A stretch of DNA of 50,731 nucleotides, taken from contig CAJFNK010000064.1 of NCBI GenBank assembly GCA_904394685.1, forward strand, positions 1 through 50,731. Direction: 5' to 3'. The notes under the pieces were generated by a model. It ran no database searches and was not told the DNA's origin. It saw nothing but the letters and a program-made list of their open reading frames with translations. A program made the translations under genes and the position numbers. Position 1 is the stretch's first letter, and each line of letters opens with the position of its first letter. This stretch comes from Candidatus Heritagella gallinarum. Its GTDB lineage: Bacteria > Bacillota > Clostridia > Oscillospirales > Acutalibacteraceae. This document shows positions 42,736-50,536 of this stretch, piece after piece.

Positions 42736-42873
42736 CTAGGGGCTATCTGAAAAGTCGAAATGATCGTCTTTTCCTACAATCACCGACCACTACTGCGTTA
42801 AAAATCGTTTTCGCCTTGTATCTGTCTATTGCTTGTGGAAAATTCTTCAATTTCTTTGTTTTCAGATACACCC
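42736..42873 (+). mobile_element. IS/MITE-like element, copy 2 (about 138 bp)
   Basis: Left end TAAACTAGGGGCTATCTG and the next 60 bases match copy 1 at the window start in inverted orientation. A degenerate inverted copy of the tip, TTTTCAGATACACCC (42859-42873), marks the other end; the tips share TATCTGAAAA perfectly. There is no ORF inside, so this is a MITE or a heavily deleted IS. It fills most of the 423-base gap between radC and the exporter genes; the remaining part (42874-43050) is AT-rich without further recognised features. Confidence 0.6.
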
Positions 42874-43051
42874 TGACAAATTTTTCCAGTATTTATGTTA
42901 ATTACACTATACCCGACAATCAGCAGTCTGTAAAGCGGTTTGTGACAGAAATACACAAAACCCGACCTGATTTATTGTTAGCGCACAACTCCATATAAGT
43001 TTCAAACATCCATCCGCAAAGTCTTTCCCTACAATTATAGATACTGAAGCC

Positions 43052-43080
43052 TTGATTCCAAAAGGGGATTAGGATATAAT
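43052..43080 (+). promoter_or_regulatory. promoter of the threonine/serine exporter genes
   Basis: TTGATT (43052-43057) and TATAAT (43075-43080) with a 17-base spacer on the plus strand. Confidence 0.65.
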
Positions 43081-43127
43081 AAAAACGCATTTTTTACATT
43101 TGTGGTAGTATTGAGGAGCCAGAATAT

Positions 43128-43916
43128 ATGATAACAGAAAATGAAAACAGCCCTCTGGAACTGGCAGTGCTGGCCGGAAGAATTCTACTATCTAACGGTG
43201 CCGAAATTTTCCGGGTACAGGAAACCATGGAACGGATCGCTGCCTCCTATCACATGGATTCTTTTCATGTATACGCTATCTCCAATGGAATCTTCGCCTG
43301 TGGAACTGAAAACGGCATCCCCCACACCGCCGAAATCCGGCATGTGCCGCTTGCACCCGTACATTTGGGGCGGGTTGCCGCTGTCAACCAGATTTCCCGT
43401 GAAATCGCAGAGGGAAAACACACCATTCCCGAAGCTTTTGCCCTACTTAAGGAGATCGAAAAACTCCCCTTTACCTCCGGCCGTATTCAGATTTTGGCGA
43501 CGGGTATGGGCAGTGCCTGTTTCTGCTATTTGTTTGGGGGCAGCCCGGTAGACTGTGTCGTTTCATTTTTTTCGGGGCTACTGGTTTGTATCTTTCTGCT
43601 TCTAGCGGGAAAAAAGAAGCTCTCCAAAATTATGACGACCATTCTAGCAAGCGCATTGGCGGCTTTTTGTGGGCTAGTTCTCTATCATGCCGGCATTGGG
43701 CATAACATGGACCGGATTATTATCGGCTCTATCATCCCGCTGGTGCCCGGCGTTCCCCTCACCAACTCCATCCGGGACTTTTTTAATGGGGATTATATTT
43801 CGGGAACCATCCGTTTGATCGACACCCTGTTGATTGCCACTTGCATTGCACTCGGCGTCGGATTTATTCTCAAGGCCGCCAGTATGATGGGGATTGCCGT
43901 GGGGGTGCCGTTATGA
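43128..43916 (+). CDS. threonine/serine exporter family protein, large half (ThrE N-terminal type)
   Basis: A 262-residue membrane protein of the DUF1212/ThrE family (PF06738). A cytoplasmic N-terminal part (LAVLAGRILLSNGAEIFRVQETMERI, then FHVYAISNGIF) precedes about five membrane helices, the last with the IPLVPGVPLTNSIRDFFNGDY motif. It works with the small ThrE-like partner encoded next; known relatives export threonine/serine (ThrE) or succinate (YjjPB), so the substrate is open. The stop codon overlaps the next start (ATGA). Confidence 0.88.
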   Translation: MITENENSPLELAVLAGRILLSNGAEIFRVQETMERIAASYHMDSFHVYAISNGIFACGTENGIPHTAEIRHVPLAPVHLGRVAAVNQISREIAEGKHTIPEAFALLKEIEKLPFTSGRIQILATGMGSACFCYLFGGSPVDCVVSFFSGLLVCIFLLLAGKKKLSKIMTTILASALAAFCGLVLYHAGIGHNMDRIIIGSIIPLVPGVPLTNSIRDFFNGDYISGTIRLIDTLLIATCIALGVGFILKAASMMGIAVGVPL

Positions 43917-44371
43917 TTTCACCAGCTGATTTCGTGTTGCAGGGCATCGTGGCGTTTTTTGCGACAGTATCATTTGCCATTTTGTTCCATGTTCCCCAAA
44001 AGCAATATTTCTGGTCCGGCCTTACCGGCAGCCTTGGCTGGCTGTGTTATCTGGCTGTCAACCAGTCTTCCAGCTCTGTGGTAATGGCTTCTTTTGCCGC
44101 TACCCTGCTGCTCACCGCACTTTCCCGTTATTTTGCCGTATGGCGCAAAACGCCGATTACCATTTTCCTCATTTGTGGTATCTTCCCACTGGTGCCCGGT
44201 GCCGGTATCTATTACACGGCTTATTACTTTATCATGGGCGATAACACCATGGCAGGAATCAAAGGGGCAGAAACCCTGAAAATCGCAGCAGCCATTACAC
44301 TGGGGATTGTGATTATCCTATCACTGCCCTATCGTCTGTTTCATCTTTTATCTCCAAAATCATCAAAATAA
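43913..44371 (+). CDS. threonine/serine exporter family protein, small half (DUF3815)
   Basis: A 152-residue, four- to five-helix membrane protein, the second half of the split ThrE exporter. It carries the matching FPLVPGAGIYYTAYYFIMGD motif. The ATG at 43913 overlaps the preceding stop codon and follows GGGGGTG, so the pair is translationally coupled and probably forms one complex. Confidence 0.88.
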   Translation: MISPADFVLQGIVAFFATVSFAILFHVPQKQYFWSGLTGSLGWLCYLAVNQSSSSVVMASFAATLLLTALSRYFAVWRKTPITIFLICGIFPLVPGAGIYYTAYYFIMGDNTMAGIKGAETLKIAAAITLGIVIILSLPYRLFHLLSPKSSK

Positions 44372-44383
44372 AGGAGCTTCTCT

Positions 44384-45343
44384 GTGAAAACCATCGTAAT
44401 TCAGGCCAACGACGCCAACCAGCGCCTCGATAAATTTTTAACCAAGAGTTTCCCAAATTTGCCACAATCCATGCTTTATAAAAGCATTCGCAAAAAGGAT
44501 ATCAAATGCAATGGAAAGCGTTGCGAGATTTCTACACGCCTGCAAGAAGGAGACGTCCTGACTCTTTATTTGAAAGATGAATTCTTTCAGAAAGAGCCCA
44601 AAGAGCACGACTTTCTCAAAGCTCCCAAAAAACTTACTGTGGTATATGAAGACGAGAACATCCTGCTGCTGGATAAAAAACCGGGGTTGATTGTACATCC
44701 TGACGAGCATTACCATTTCGACTCCCTCATCGCACGGATTCAGCATTACCTTTATGATAAAAAGGAGTATGATCCGGAAACGGAAAACTCTTTTGCGCCG
44801 GCACTAGTCAACCGCATCGACCGCAACACGGGCGGCATTGTTATTGCTGCCAAAAATGCGGAATCTTTGCGGATTTTGAACGAAAAGCTGCGTGCCAGAG
44901 AACTGACCAAAAAATATCTGTGTGTGGTATGCGGCAAAATGCCCCGGAAAGAAGACACACTGGAAGGCTTCCTGGAAAAAAACGAGAGCCAAAACCGTGT
45001 TTATATCTCACAAAAGCCCAATGCCAATACCCGCACCATTCGCACCCGTTACCGGGTGCTGGCAGAAAAGCAGGGTTTCTCACTTTTGGAAGTAGAACTG
45101 CTCACCGGTCGCACCCATCAAATTCGTGCTCATCTGGCTTCTATCGGTCATCCATTGGCCGGAGACGGCAAGTATGGCAAAAATGCGGTCAACAAAAAAA
45201 TCGGCTTTCCCTACCAGGCACTTTATTCCTATTATCTGGGATTTTCTTTTACCAGCGACGCCGGAATCCTGCAGTATTTGCAGGGGAAGGACTTTCGGGT
45301 ACGGGATATCTGGTTTTTGCAGGATTTTGAGAAATGGAAATAA
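44384..45343 (+). CDS. RluA family pseudouridine synthase
   Basis: An rRNA or tRNA pseudouridine synthase of 319 residues. An N-terminal S4 RNA-binding domain (about 12-65) precedes the catalytic domain with the RIDRNTGG motif (catalytic D146) and the later LLTGRTHQIRAHLA. The GTG start at 44384 has AAAGGAG upstream. It is transcribed with the exporter genes and ends at a strong terminator. The target uridine is not evident; the S4 domain fits RluC/RluD-type enzymes. Confidence 0.93.
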   Translation: MKTIVIQANDANQRLDKFLTKSFPNLPQSMLYKSIRKKDIKCNGKRCEISTRLQEGDVLTLYLKDEFFQKEPKEHDFLKAPKKLTVVYEDENILLLDKKPGLIVHPDEHYHFDSLIARIQHYLYDKKEYDPETENSFAPALVNRIDRNTGGIVIAAKNAESLRILNEKLRARELTKKYLCVVCGKMPRKEDTLEGFLEKNESQNRVYISQKPNANTRTIRTRYRVLAEKQGFSLLEVELLTGRTHQIRAHLASIGHPLAGDGKYGKNAVNKKIGFPYQALYSYYLGFSFTSDAGILQYLQGKDFRVRDIWFLQDFEKWK

Positions 45344-45354
45344 CATAATTTGAG

Positions 45355-45386
45355 AAAAGGCAATCCGAAAGGGTTGCCTTTTCTTT
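45355..45386 (+). terminator. terminator after the RluA-type gene
   Basis: A 12-bp stem AAAAGGCAATCC/GGGTTGCCTTTT (two G-T-type pairs allowed) with a GAAA tetraloop, followed by CTTT. Confidence 0.88.
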
Positions 45387-45608
45387 ATCGTATTCTATGC
45401 AATCATCAACGTTATACAACGATGCCATAAACTGAGAAACAGGATATTACAAGACAATGCAAAGCGAAAGAAACTAAACTATCCTTTTACTGGTACAGAG
45501 CCTATTTTTTCAACCATAAATAATTGATTTACTTAGCTGCCAGCTTATGGATTTCTTCCATTTCTTCTTTTACACTGTATATATTCAAAAAAGAACAGGA
45601 GAATTTTT

Positions 45609-46150
45609 ATGAAAAAAGCATTTGTTTGGGTTTTGATTTTCGCAATGGTTTTAGGACTTGTAGGTTGAGTTCAGATTCTAGCGGTGTAACAATGGAAAAT
45701 CTAATAACGGCATATAATTCCAAGATGTCTGAATCAAAGCAAATTGATACATTCCAAGTTAGCGAAACAGACGACGGTTTTTCTTTTGAGAAAGATCATA
45801 TTTCTGGAACAATGGATAAACAGAAAAACATAAACCATATTAAATTTGTGAATGAAAATGTAGCTTGTGAAAATTTCTCAAGTAAGAATTCTATTCTAGC
45901 ATTAATTGATAAAATTCTGGAACAGGATATGGACAACCTTTATATTGCTGATTTAAACGCCCACGACTGTATTTCACAAATAGAGATTCTTTATAATGTT
46001 TGTTTTAAAGACAGAAAATATTCTTTTGATGAAGCATGCGATATTTTGACATCTAAGGAACCTGTAAAAATAGAAGAGTGGACTATTTCTGTTTCTATAG
46101 ACGAAACAAATGGTATCGCAACAATAGAAGCAGCTTATAACAATCAATAA
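45609..46150 (+). pseudogene. frameshifted lipoprotein gene
   Basis: ATG at 45609 (AGGAG upstream) opens a typical lipoprotein signal, MKKAFVWVLIFAMVLGLVG, that hits TGA at 45666-45668 exactly where the lipobox cysteine is expected. The frame that is then open to 46150 resumes with SSDSSGVTMENLI, the usual Ser-rich sequence after a lipobox. One missing base in GGTTG-AGTTCAG explains both: with it the protein would read LVGC-SSDSSG and have about 180 residues. The mature domain is not recognised. It is AT-rich and placed directly before a zinc-ribbon membrane protein (13 bases). Either a true inactivating deletion or a sequencing error. Confidence 0.8.
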
Positions 46151-46163
46151 GGAGAGAAACAGC

Positions 46164-47027
46164 ATGTATTGTCAAAAATGCGGAGCTGAATTGCCGGATG
46201 ATTCAAATTTTTGTACAAACTGTGGCGAACAGCAATCAAATTCTGACCCACATCCTGAACAGAGTATGAAGGAGAAAAAGCAAAGAAAAAGCGTAATAAA
46301 TGGCTATCAACTATTAATTTTACTTTCCGAAAAGAAATGTGTGGGTTTACAGCTGCCCATAGTATTTCTTTTAGCAGCAATTATATTTCCTTTTGTACTT
46401 TTAACAATTATTACTGCGTTCTTGCCCTTAAGAATACTTTACCTATCTGTTTATCTCATTTCTCTTTTATTCTTGTGTATAGGGATTGCAGCAATTGTCG
46501 CAAAGACTCACAAAGAAGGGCAAAACTTTTTTTCACTAGTAAAACGCAAACTTAAGTTCTTCATTCCTTATACTGCTATTCTGATACTGTTAATCGGTAT
46601 TATTGGATTCTTCGAATCTCCACCAAGCAATCAATTGGTAGGACAGTCTTTTACTACAAGTCCAACCGAGCTTTCAAAGCTGGATTTAACATTTACCAGA
46701 GACTATGTAAATGTATGGCTGGGAACGTATACATATTCTGATATTTCTCCCTCTGGCAAATTACTAGATGATACGACTTCCAGACGAATAAAATGTACTT
46801 ATAGAGGAGAAAGCACAGTTATCATCGATGATACAGCTTTTTATGGAAATATTAGTGGTAATAGACTGAGCTTTCCAAGTACAGCAAAAGTATCTTTTGG
46901 AGACTCTCAGGATTCAAAATTGTTTAGAGAAGTCGTGACTCAAATGGAGTCCTTTAAGCACGATGGATCGGGATATGTCAAAAACAACTGGGATTTCTAC
47001 TTTAATATTACAGGCAGAAATTCCTAA
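46164..47027 (+). CDS. zinc-ribbon membrane protein of unknown function
   Basis: A 287-residue protein. It opens with a double-CxxC zinc ribbon (MYCQKCGAELPDDSNFCTNC), then a charged linker. Three hydrophobic segments follow: about 64-88, 90-112 and 130-149. The C-terminal part (about 150-287) is probably outside the membrane and rich in Ser/Thr, with no recognised domain. The ATG follows AAGGAGAG. The codon use is AT-rich like the frameshifted lipoprotein just before it, unlike the surrounding housekeeping genes, which suggests acquisition by transfer. Function unknown. Confidence 0.8.
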   Translation: MYCQKCGAELPDDSNFCTNCGEQQSNSDPHPEQSMKEKKQRKSVINGYQLLILLSEKKCVGLQLPIVFLLAAIIFPFVLLTIITAFLPLRILYLSVYLISLLFLCIGIAAIVAKTHKEGQNFFSLVKRKLKFFIPYTAILILLIGIIGFFESPPSNQLVGQSFTTSPTELSKLDLTFTRDYVNVWLGTYTYSDISPSGKLLDDTTSRRIKCTYRGESTVIIDDTAFYGNISGNRLSFPSTAKVSFGDSQDSKLFREVVTQMESFKHDGSGYVKNNWDFYFNITGRNS

Positions 47028-47053
47028 AAATTATTGTTTATAAACTTGTTTCT

Positions 47054-47088
47054 CGCCAGCCTATTCCCTATAGGCTGGCGGGTTTTTT
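47054..47088 (+). terminator. terminator of the zinc-ribbon protein gene
   Basis: A perfect 10-bp stem CGCCAGCCTA/TAGGCTGGCG followed by GGTTTTTT on the plus strand. Confidence 0.9.
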
Positions 47089-47141
47089 ATTTTTCTCTCT
47101 ATTCACATATTACTTATGATACCAGAAATACAAAAGCCGAA

Positions 47142-47178
47142 CAAAAAAAGAGACACCCATCAAAATGATAGGTGCCTC
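47142..47178 (-). terminator. reverse rubrerythrin terminator
   Basis: Stem GAGGCACCTATC/GATGGGTGTCTC (G-T pairs allowed) followed by a seven-T run on the minus strand, 27 bases after the stop codon. Confidence 0.85.
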
Positions 47179-47204
47179 AAAAAATTCAGGCTATAAGCCG
47201 TTTC

Positions 47205-47750
47205 TTATTTGCCGAAGTAACGAGCCAGCAGGCCAGCGAAAGCCTTGCCGTGACGAGCCTCGTCACGAGCCATCTCATGGACGGTGTCATGAATAGCGTC
47301 CAGATTAGCGGCCTTAGCACGCTTCGCCAGATCAAACTTACCAGCAGTTGCGCCGTTCTCGGCTTCCACACGCATTTCTAGGTTCTTCTTGGTGCTGTCA
47401 GTTACAACCTCACCCAGCAACTCTGCAAACTTGGCAGCATGCTCAGCCTCCTCATAAGCGGCCTTCTCCCAGTACAGGCCAATTTCCGGATAACCCTCTC
47501 TGTGAGCCACTCTTGCCATAGCCAGATACATACCAACCTCGGTGCACTCACCCTGGAAGTTCGCACGCAGATCAGCCATAATGTCCTCGCTGGAACCCTG
47601 AGCTACACCCACAACATGCTCAGCTGCCCAGCTCATCTCGCCGGACTGCTCCACAAACTTCTCTTTGGGAGCCTTGCACTGAGGGCAGAAATCAGGAGCC
47701 TCGGCACCTTCAAAAACATAACCACAAACAGAACATACAAATTTTTTCAT
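47205..47750 (-). CDS. reverse rubrerythrin (rubredoxin domain first)
   Basis: A cytosolic di-iron peroxidase of 181 residues. The rubredoxin domain is N-terminal with C6, C9, C22 and C25 ([10 protein letters not shown]...CPQCKAP). The four-helix ferritin-like domain follows with the Glu/His ligands ([32 protein letters not shown]). This inverted order defines the reverse rubrerythrins of Clostridia, which reduce H2O2 (and O2) with electrons from NADH via rubredoxin partners. The start has GGAGG. It lies 77 bases after perR on the same strand, with no clear own promoter, so it is probably in the PerR unit. Confidence 0.94.
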   Translation of the reverse strand: MKKFVCSVCGYVFEGAEAPDFCPQCKAPKEKFVEQSGEMSWAAEHVVGVAQGSSEDIMADLRANFQGECTEVGMYLAMARVAHREGYPEIGLYWEKAAYEEAEHAAKFAELLGEVVTDSTKKNLEMRVEAENGATAGKFDLAKRAKAANLDAIHDTVHEMARDEARHGKAFAGLLARYFGK

Positions 47751-47827
47751 AGTAAATAACCTCCATTGATTTTAATAGTTTCATTTATTTTCTCCAGAAG
47801 TAGTAAAGCATCTGGATATTCACAATT

Positions 47828-48217
47828 TTAATCCTGTTGGCATTTTTTACAAACTCCACGAAATACCAGTTCGTGAGAAACTACCTGTAACCCATACCTA
47901 TCAGCAATTGCACGATCTACGTCCTGAGAAAGGTTCTGTTCAGAAATATCCAGAACTGCTCCACAGTTATTACAAATAAAATGACTATGCTGTTCTGTAT
48001 TTCCGTCAAAACGTTCCTGGCCATTAACCACGCCTACGCTATTGATAATCCCCTCTTCTTTAAATTTAGAAATATTACGATAAACTGTACCTAAACTTAA
48101 ATCGGGATATTGGGGTTTTACTGTTTGATAAACCCATTCTGCTGTTGGATGAACAGTTGTACTACATATTGCCTGCAAAATTGCCTGGCGCTTACGGCTA
48201 AAATTTTCCCGTTTCAT
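47828..48217 (-). CDS. perR: PerR-type peroxide regulator (Fur family)
   Basis: A Fur-family repressor of 129 residues. The winged helix (HPTAEWVYQTVK, LSLGTVYRNISKF) is followed by the regulatory metal site with D71, H77, H79 and D90 (RFDGNTEQHSHF, VLDI); the two Asp positions distinguish PerR from Fur. The structural zinc site has C82, C85, C123 and C126. In PerR, Fe-catalysed oxidation of the His ligands by H2O2 releases DNA. The ATG at 48217 follows AAGGAGG. The next gene is a peroxide-reducing rubrerythrin, a fitting target. Confidence 0.92.
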   Translation of the reverse strand: MKRENFSRKRQAILQAICSTTVHPTAEWVYQTVKPQYPDLSLGTVYRNISKFKEEGIINSVGVVNGQERFDGNTEQHSHFICNNCGAVLDISEQNLSQDVDRAIADRYGLQVVSHELVFRGVCKKCQQD

Positions 48218-48242
48218 TTTCGCCCCCCTCCTTAACAAAAAT

Positions 48243-48255
48243 AATAATTGTTATT
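48243..48255. promoter_or_regulatory. PerR-box-like palindrome
   Basis: AATAATTGTTATT, with 5-base arms AATAA/TTATT, lies in the transcribed leader just downstream of the perR -10 element. It resembles the AT-rich Per/Fur box but is not a full 7-1-7 match. Autoregulation is inferred. Confidence 0.4.
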
Positions 48256-48265
48256 GATTGTCTAT

Positions 48266-48294
48266 ATCATATCAGAAGTTCACTTTCTTGTCAA
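48266..48294 (-). promoter_or_regulatory. perR promoter
   Basis: TTGACA (48289-48294) and TATGAT (48266-48271) with a 17-base spacer on the minus strand. Confidence 0.75.
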
Positions 48295-48410
48295 GATAAA
48301 AATAAAAATCTTTCTTGTTTTTATTTTTCAAATTGATTTCTTAATTTTCCGAGCGCTTTTTTCTCAATGCGAGATACATAACGACACGCCTATTGTAAAC
48401 GGTTGGCCCA

Positions 48411-48447
48411 AAAAAGGTTACGGCAATTTTTAACGAATTGCCGTAAC
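48411..48447 (-). terminator. terminator of the large serine recombinase gene
   Basis: A perfect 12-bp stem GTTACGGCAATT/AATTGCCGTAAC directly after the stop codon, then CTTTTTT on the minus strand. Confidence 0.88.
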
Positions 48448-50025
48448 TTATGAAATCGCCTCCAGCTCGTGGAAGCGGAATTTAATGATAATGTTTTTTT
48501 CTTCAGTTAGCTCTACCCGTTCGATTAAATTGACCAACAATTGCCGATTAGAAAACATAGAATCAAGGAACTGCTTAACCAATATTTTGGCTTGTTCTTC
48601 AATACTTGATAAGCAATCCTTTTTTTCTTGAAAATCTTTCACCCGATCTTCTAAAGCATCACGATCCATCTTAGCCTTTTGATAAATGCGTTGAAAATCT
48701 GATTCAGATAATAAGCCATTTATTCGATCCATATATATTTTATCTATATTATTAGTTAGTTTGCCAATTCTAGACTGCAGTAATTGCAGATTTTTTTCGC
48801 TGCATCCTGTTATTTCTGATTTTTTGATTTCTTCTTCTGCAATTGCTAATAATCGTTTGGGATTCAAGTGTGTTTGAAATAACTGCTGCAATTTACCAAT
48901 AACAGCTTCATTGACCGTTGCCTCTTTGATTGAATGGCAGGTACAAGCACTTGATTTTGTAAAACGTTGATAGGTTCGGCAAACAAAAAATAAGCGATCA
49001 TTTCCTGTAGCGTTTTTTCGATTGATTACTGCCATTGGGTATCCACACTCATGACAAAAAATCAACCCTTTTAGCAAGAAATCATAAGTGCGGCTTCGAG
49101 TAGTTTTGCGGCTTTCCAATAACATTTGTACTTTTTTATAGCTTTCCGAATCAATAATCGGTTCGTGAGTACCTTCCACTACTACCCAATTTTCCGGTGG
49201 CTGGCGCAGGCACTTCTTTGATTTGTAACTAATTTTTACCATGCGTCCCTGTACCATATTGCCAATGTAGGTTTCGTTTTTTAACATTTCAGAGATTCGT
49301 TCACTACTCCAAAGTCCACTATAAGGTCCAAATGAATTTATCTTCCATCCACAGTATGTAGCTGGCGTAGGTACTCCTTCTTCGTTAAGAATAGTAGCAA
49401 TTTTGCGACAACTCATGCCAGTAAGTGCCAAAGAAAAAATTCGACGCACTATCGGTGCTACTTCTTCATCAATTACAATCTTATTTTTCTCCGAAGGATG
49501 CATTTTATATCCATATACAGGCTTTCCTCCAATAAATTCTCCCTTCCTTTGTTTATCACGCTTAACTGACTTAATTTTCTTTGAAATATCCTTGGCATAC
49601 ATATCATTCATTATGGCTCTAAAAGGTGTAATATCGTTAGCAGTAGAATCGACACCCGTATCTATACCATCTAGCAATGAGATATATCTCACCCGATGTT
49701 CTGGAAAGTACCTCTCCATATAATGTCCCGTCATAATATAATCACGACCCAAACGGGACAGATCCTTAGTAACAACCATATTAATTTTCTTAGCTTCAAT
49801 ATCATGAATCATTCGTTTAAACTCAGGACGTTCAAAATTGGTTCCACTCCACCCATCATCCACATAGATATCATAAATTAACAATTGATGCTGACGAGCA
49901 AACTCTTTTAAAATCGATTTTTGATTCTGAACGCTCTGTGATGGCCCTTCATTTTCATCTTCCTTTGACAATCGGATATATAAAGCTACATGGTAATCCA
50001 TAGGGTTCTTTATTTCTAAATACAT
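48448..50025 (-). CDS. large serine recombinase
   Basis: A site-specific recombinase of 525 residues. The catalytic domain has nucleophile S20 (YIRLSKEDE), TKDLSRLGRDY and the ISKKIKSVKRDK segment. It is followed by the recombinase domain (GYKMHPSEKN..., MSCRKIATILNEEGVPTP), a zinc ribbon (CHECGYP...C...C near 320-365) and a coiled-coil region (about 395-480). This is the integrase type of Clostridial ICEs, Tn4451-like elements and phages. It is AT-rich compared with housekeeping genes and stands with only one small ORF, so it is either a remnant of a mobile element or a stand-alone switch. The ribosome site GGGGG lies in the loop of a small hairpin right before the ATG. Confidence 0.92.
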   Translation of the reverse strand: MYLEIKNPMDYHVALYIRLSKEDENEGPSQSVQNQKSILKEFARQHQLLIYDIYVDDGWSGTNFERPEFKRMIHDIEAKKINMVVTKDLSRLGRDYIMTGHYMERYFPEHRVRYISLLDGIDTGVDSTANDITPFRAIMNDMYAKDISKKIKSVKRDKQRKGEFIGGKPVYGYKMHPSEKNKIVIDEEVAPIVRRIFSLALTGMSCRKIATILNEEGVPTPATYCGWKINSFGPYSGLWSSERISEMLKNETYIGNMVQGRMVKISYKSKKCLRQPPENWVVVEGTHEPIIDSESYKKVQMLLESRKTTRSRTYDFLLKGLIFCHECGYPMAVINRKNATGNDRLFFVCRTYQRFTKSSACTCHSIKEATVNEAVIGKLQQLFQTHLNPKRLLAIAEEEIKKSEITGCSEKNLQLLQSRIGKLTNNIDKIYMDRINGLLSESDFQRIYQKAKMDRDALEDRVKDFQEKKDCLSSIEEQAKILVKQFLDSMFSNRQLLVNLIERVELTEEKNIIIKFRFHELEAIS

Positions 50026-50026
50026 A

Positions 50027-50044
50027 CTATACCCCCAAGTATAG
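50027..50044 (-). promoter_or_regulatory. hairpin enclosing the recombinase ribosome site
   Basis: On the minus strand CTATAC-TTGGGG-GTATAG forms a 6-bp stem whose loop and edge hold the G-rich ribosome site, ending one base before the ATG. It may control translation or be a dyad for a DNA-binding protein. Confidence 0.4.
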
Positions 50045-50058
50045 ATAAATTCATTACT

Positions 50059-50187
50059 TCATGTGATAGGATCTTTTAATTTACAAATATAAATCAAATA
50101 GACTCGAAGAGATTCTTCTACAATTTCAGACAAACTTGTTGGGGTGTTTGAATAGAAACAATGTACAACAGGCAAATTTTTTTTCAT
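50059..50187 (-). CDS. small ORF (42 aa) upstream of the large recombinase
   Basis: A 42-codon ORF with a strong ribosome site (AAAGGAGG, 9 bases before ATG). It begins MKKNLPVVHCFYSN and has a helical middle (SLSEIVEESLRVYLI). It ends 33 bases before the recombinase gene on the same strand, suggesting an accessory protein or a leader gene. Short ORFs of this kind are often found beside clostridial serine recombinases, as I recall, but no family is claimed. From 50188 to 50489 I see only AT-rich sequence and no convincing promoter. Confidence 0.6.
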   Translation of the reverse strand: MKKNLPVVHCFYSNTPTSLSEIVEESLRVYLIYICKLKDPIT

Positions 50188-50489
50188 TATATCGTACCTC
50201 CTTTATACATCCTATGCATAAAAGAGTTTTGTTTTGCCTGTTTTCATAAAAGCAATTTTTATTTTCCACAACACAATCTATGAATAAATTAATCAACCAT
50301 AAACATGAGATTCAACTTCTAACCATACTTAATGCATTATCAATAAATACTGTGAAAAATCATAAGGTTTTTTGCAGATAATTTAGGCATGAAGTTTTCA
50401 TTATTTGGATTATTTATTTTCCTAAACTCCGTCATTAAAGTAGTATATACGAAAAATCTAAAGAATACTGGACTTTTGAGTTAGTCAAA

Positions 50490-50518
50490 GGCCCCAGCTG
50501 AAAAATTCAGCTGGGGCC
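50490..50518 (-). terminator. terminator of the surface protein gene
   Basis: A perfect 13-bp stem GGCCCCAGCTGAA/TTCAGCTGGGGCC with a three-base loop. It follows the stop codon of the surface protein gene; the T-run after it is short (TTT). Confidence 0.75.
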
Positions 50519-50536
50519 TCTTCAATACATTTTTTC

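Noticed and set aside
45529-45580. Minus-strand frame ending in EEIHKLAAK before a stop
   Set aside because: It looks like a protein C-terminus, but no start codon or upstream coding sequence could be traced because the lipoprotein gene begins there. At most it is a tiny remnant.
45524-45608. Possible N-terminal part of a 208-residue protein starting at 45524
   Set aside because: The sequence before 45668 in this frame is AT-rich noise without a ribosome site. The real start is the ATG at 45609 in another frame, followed by a frameshift.
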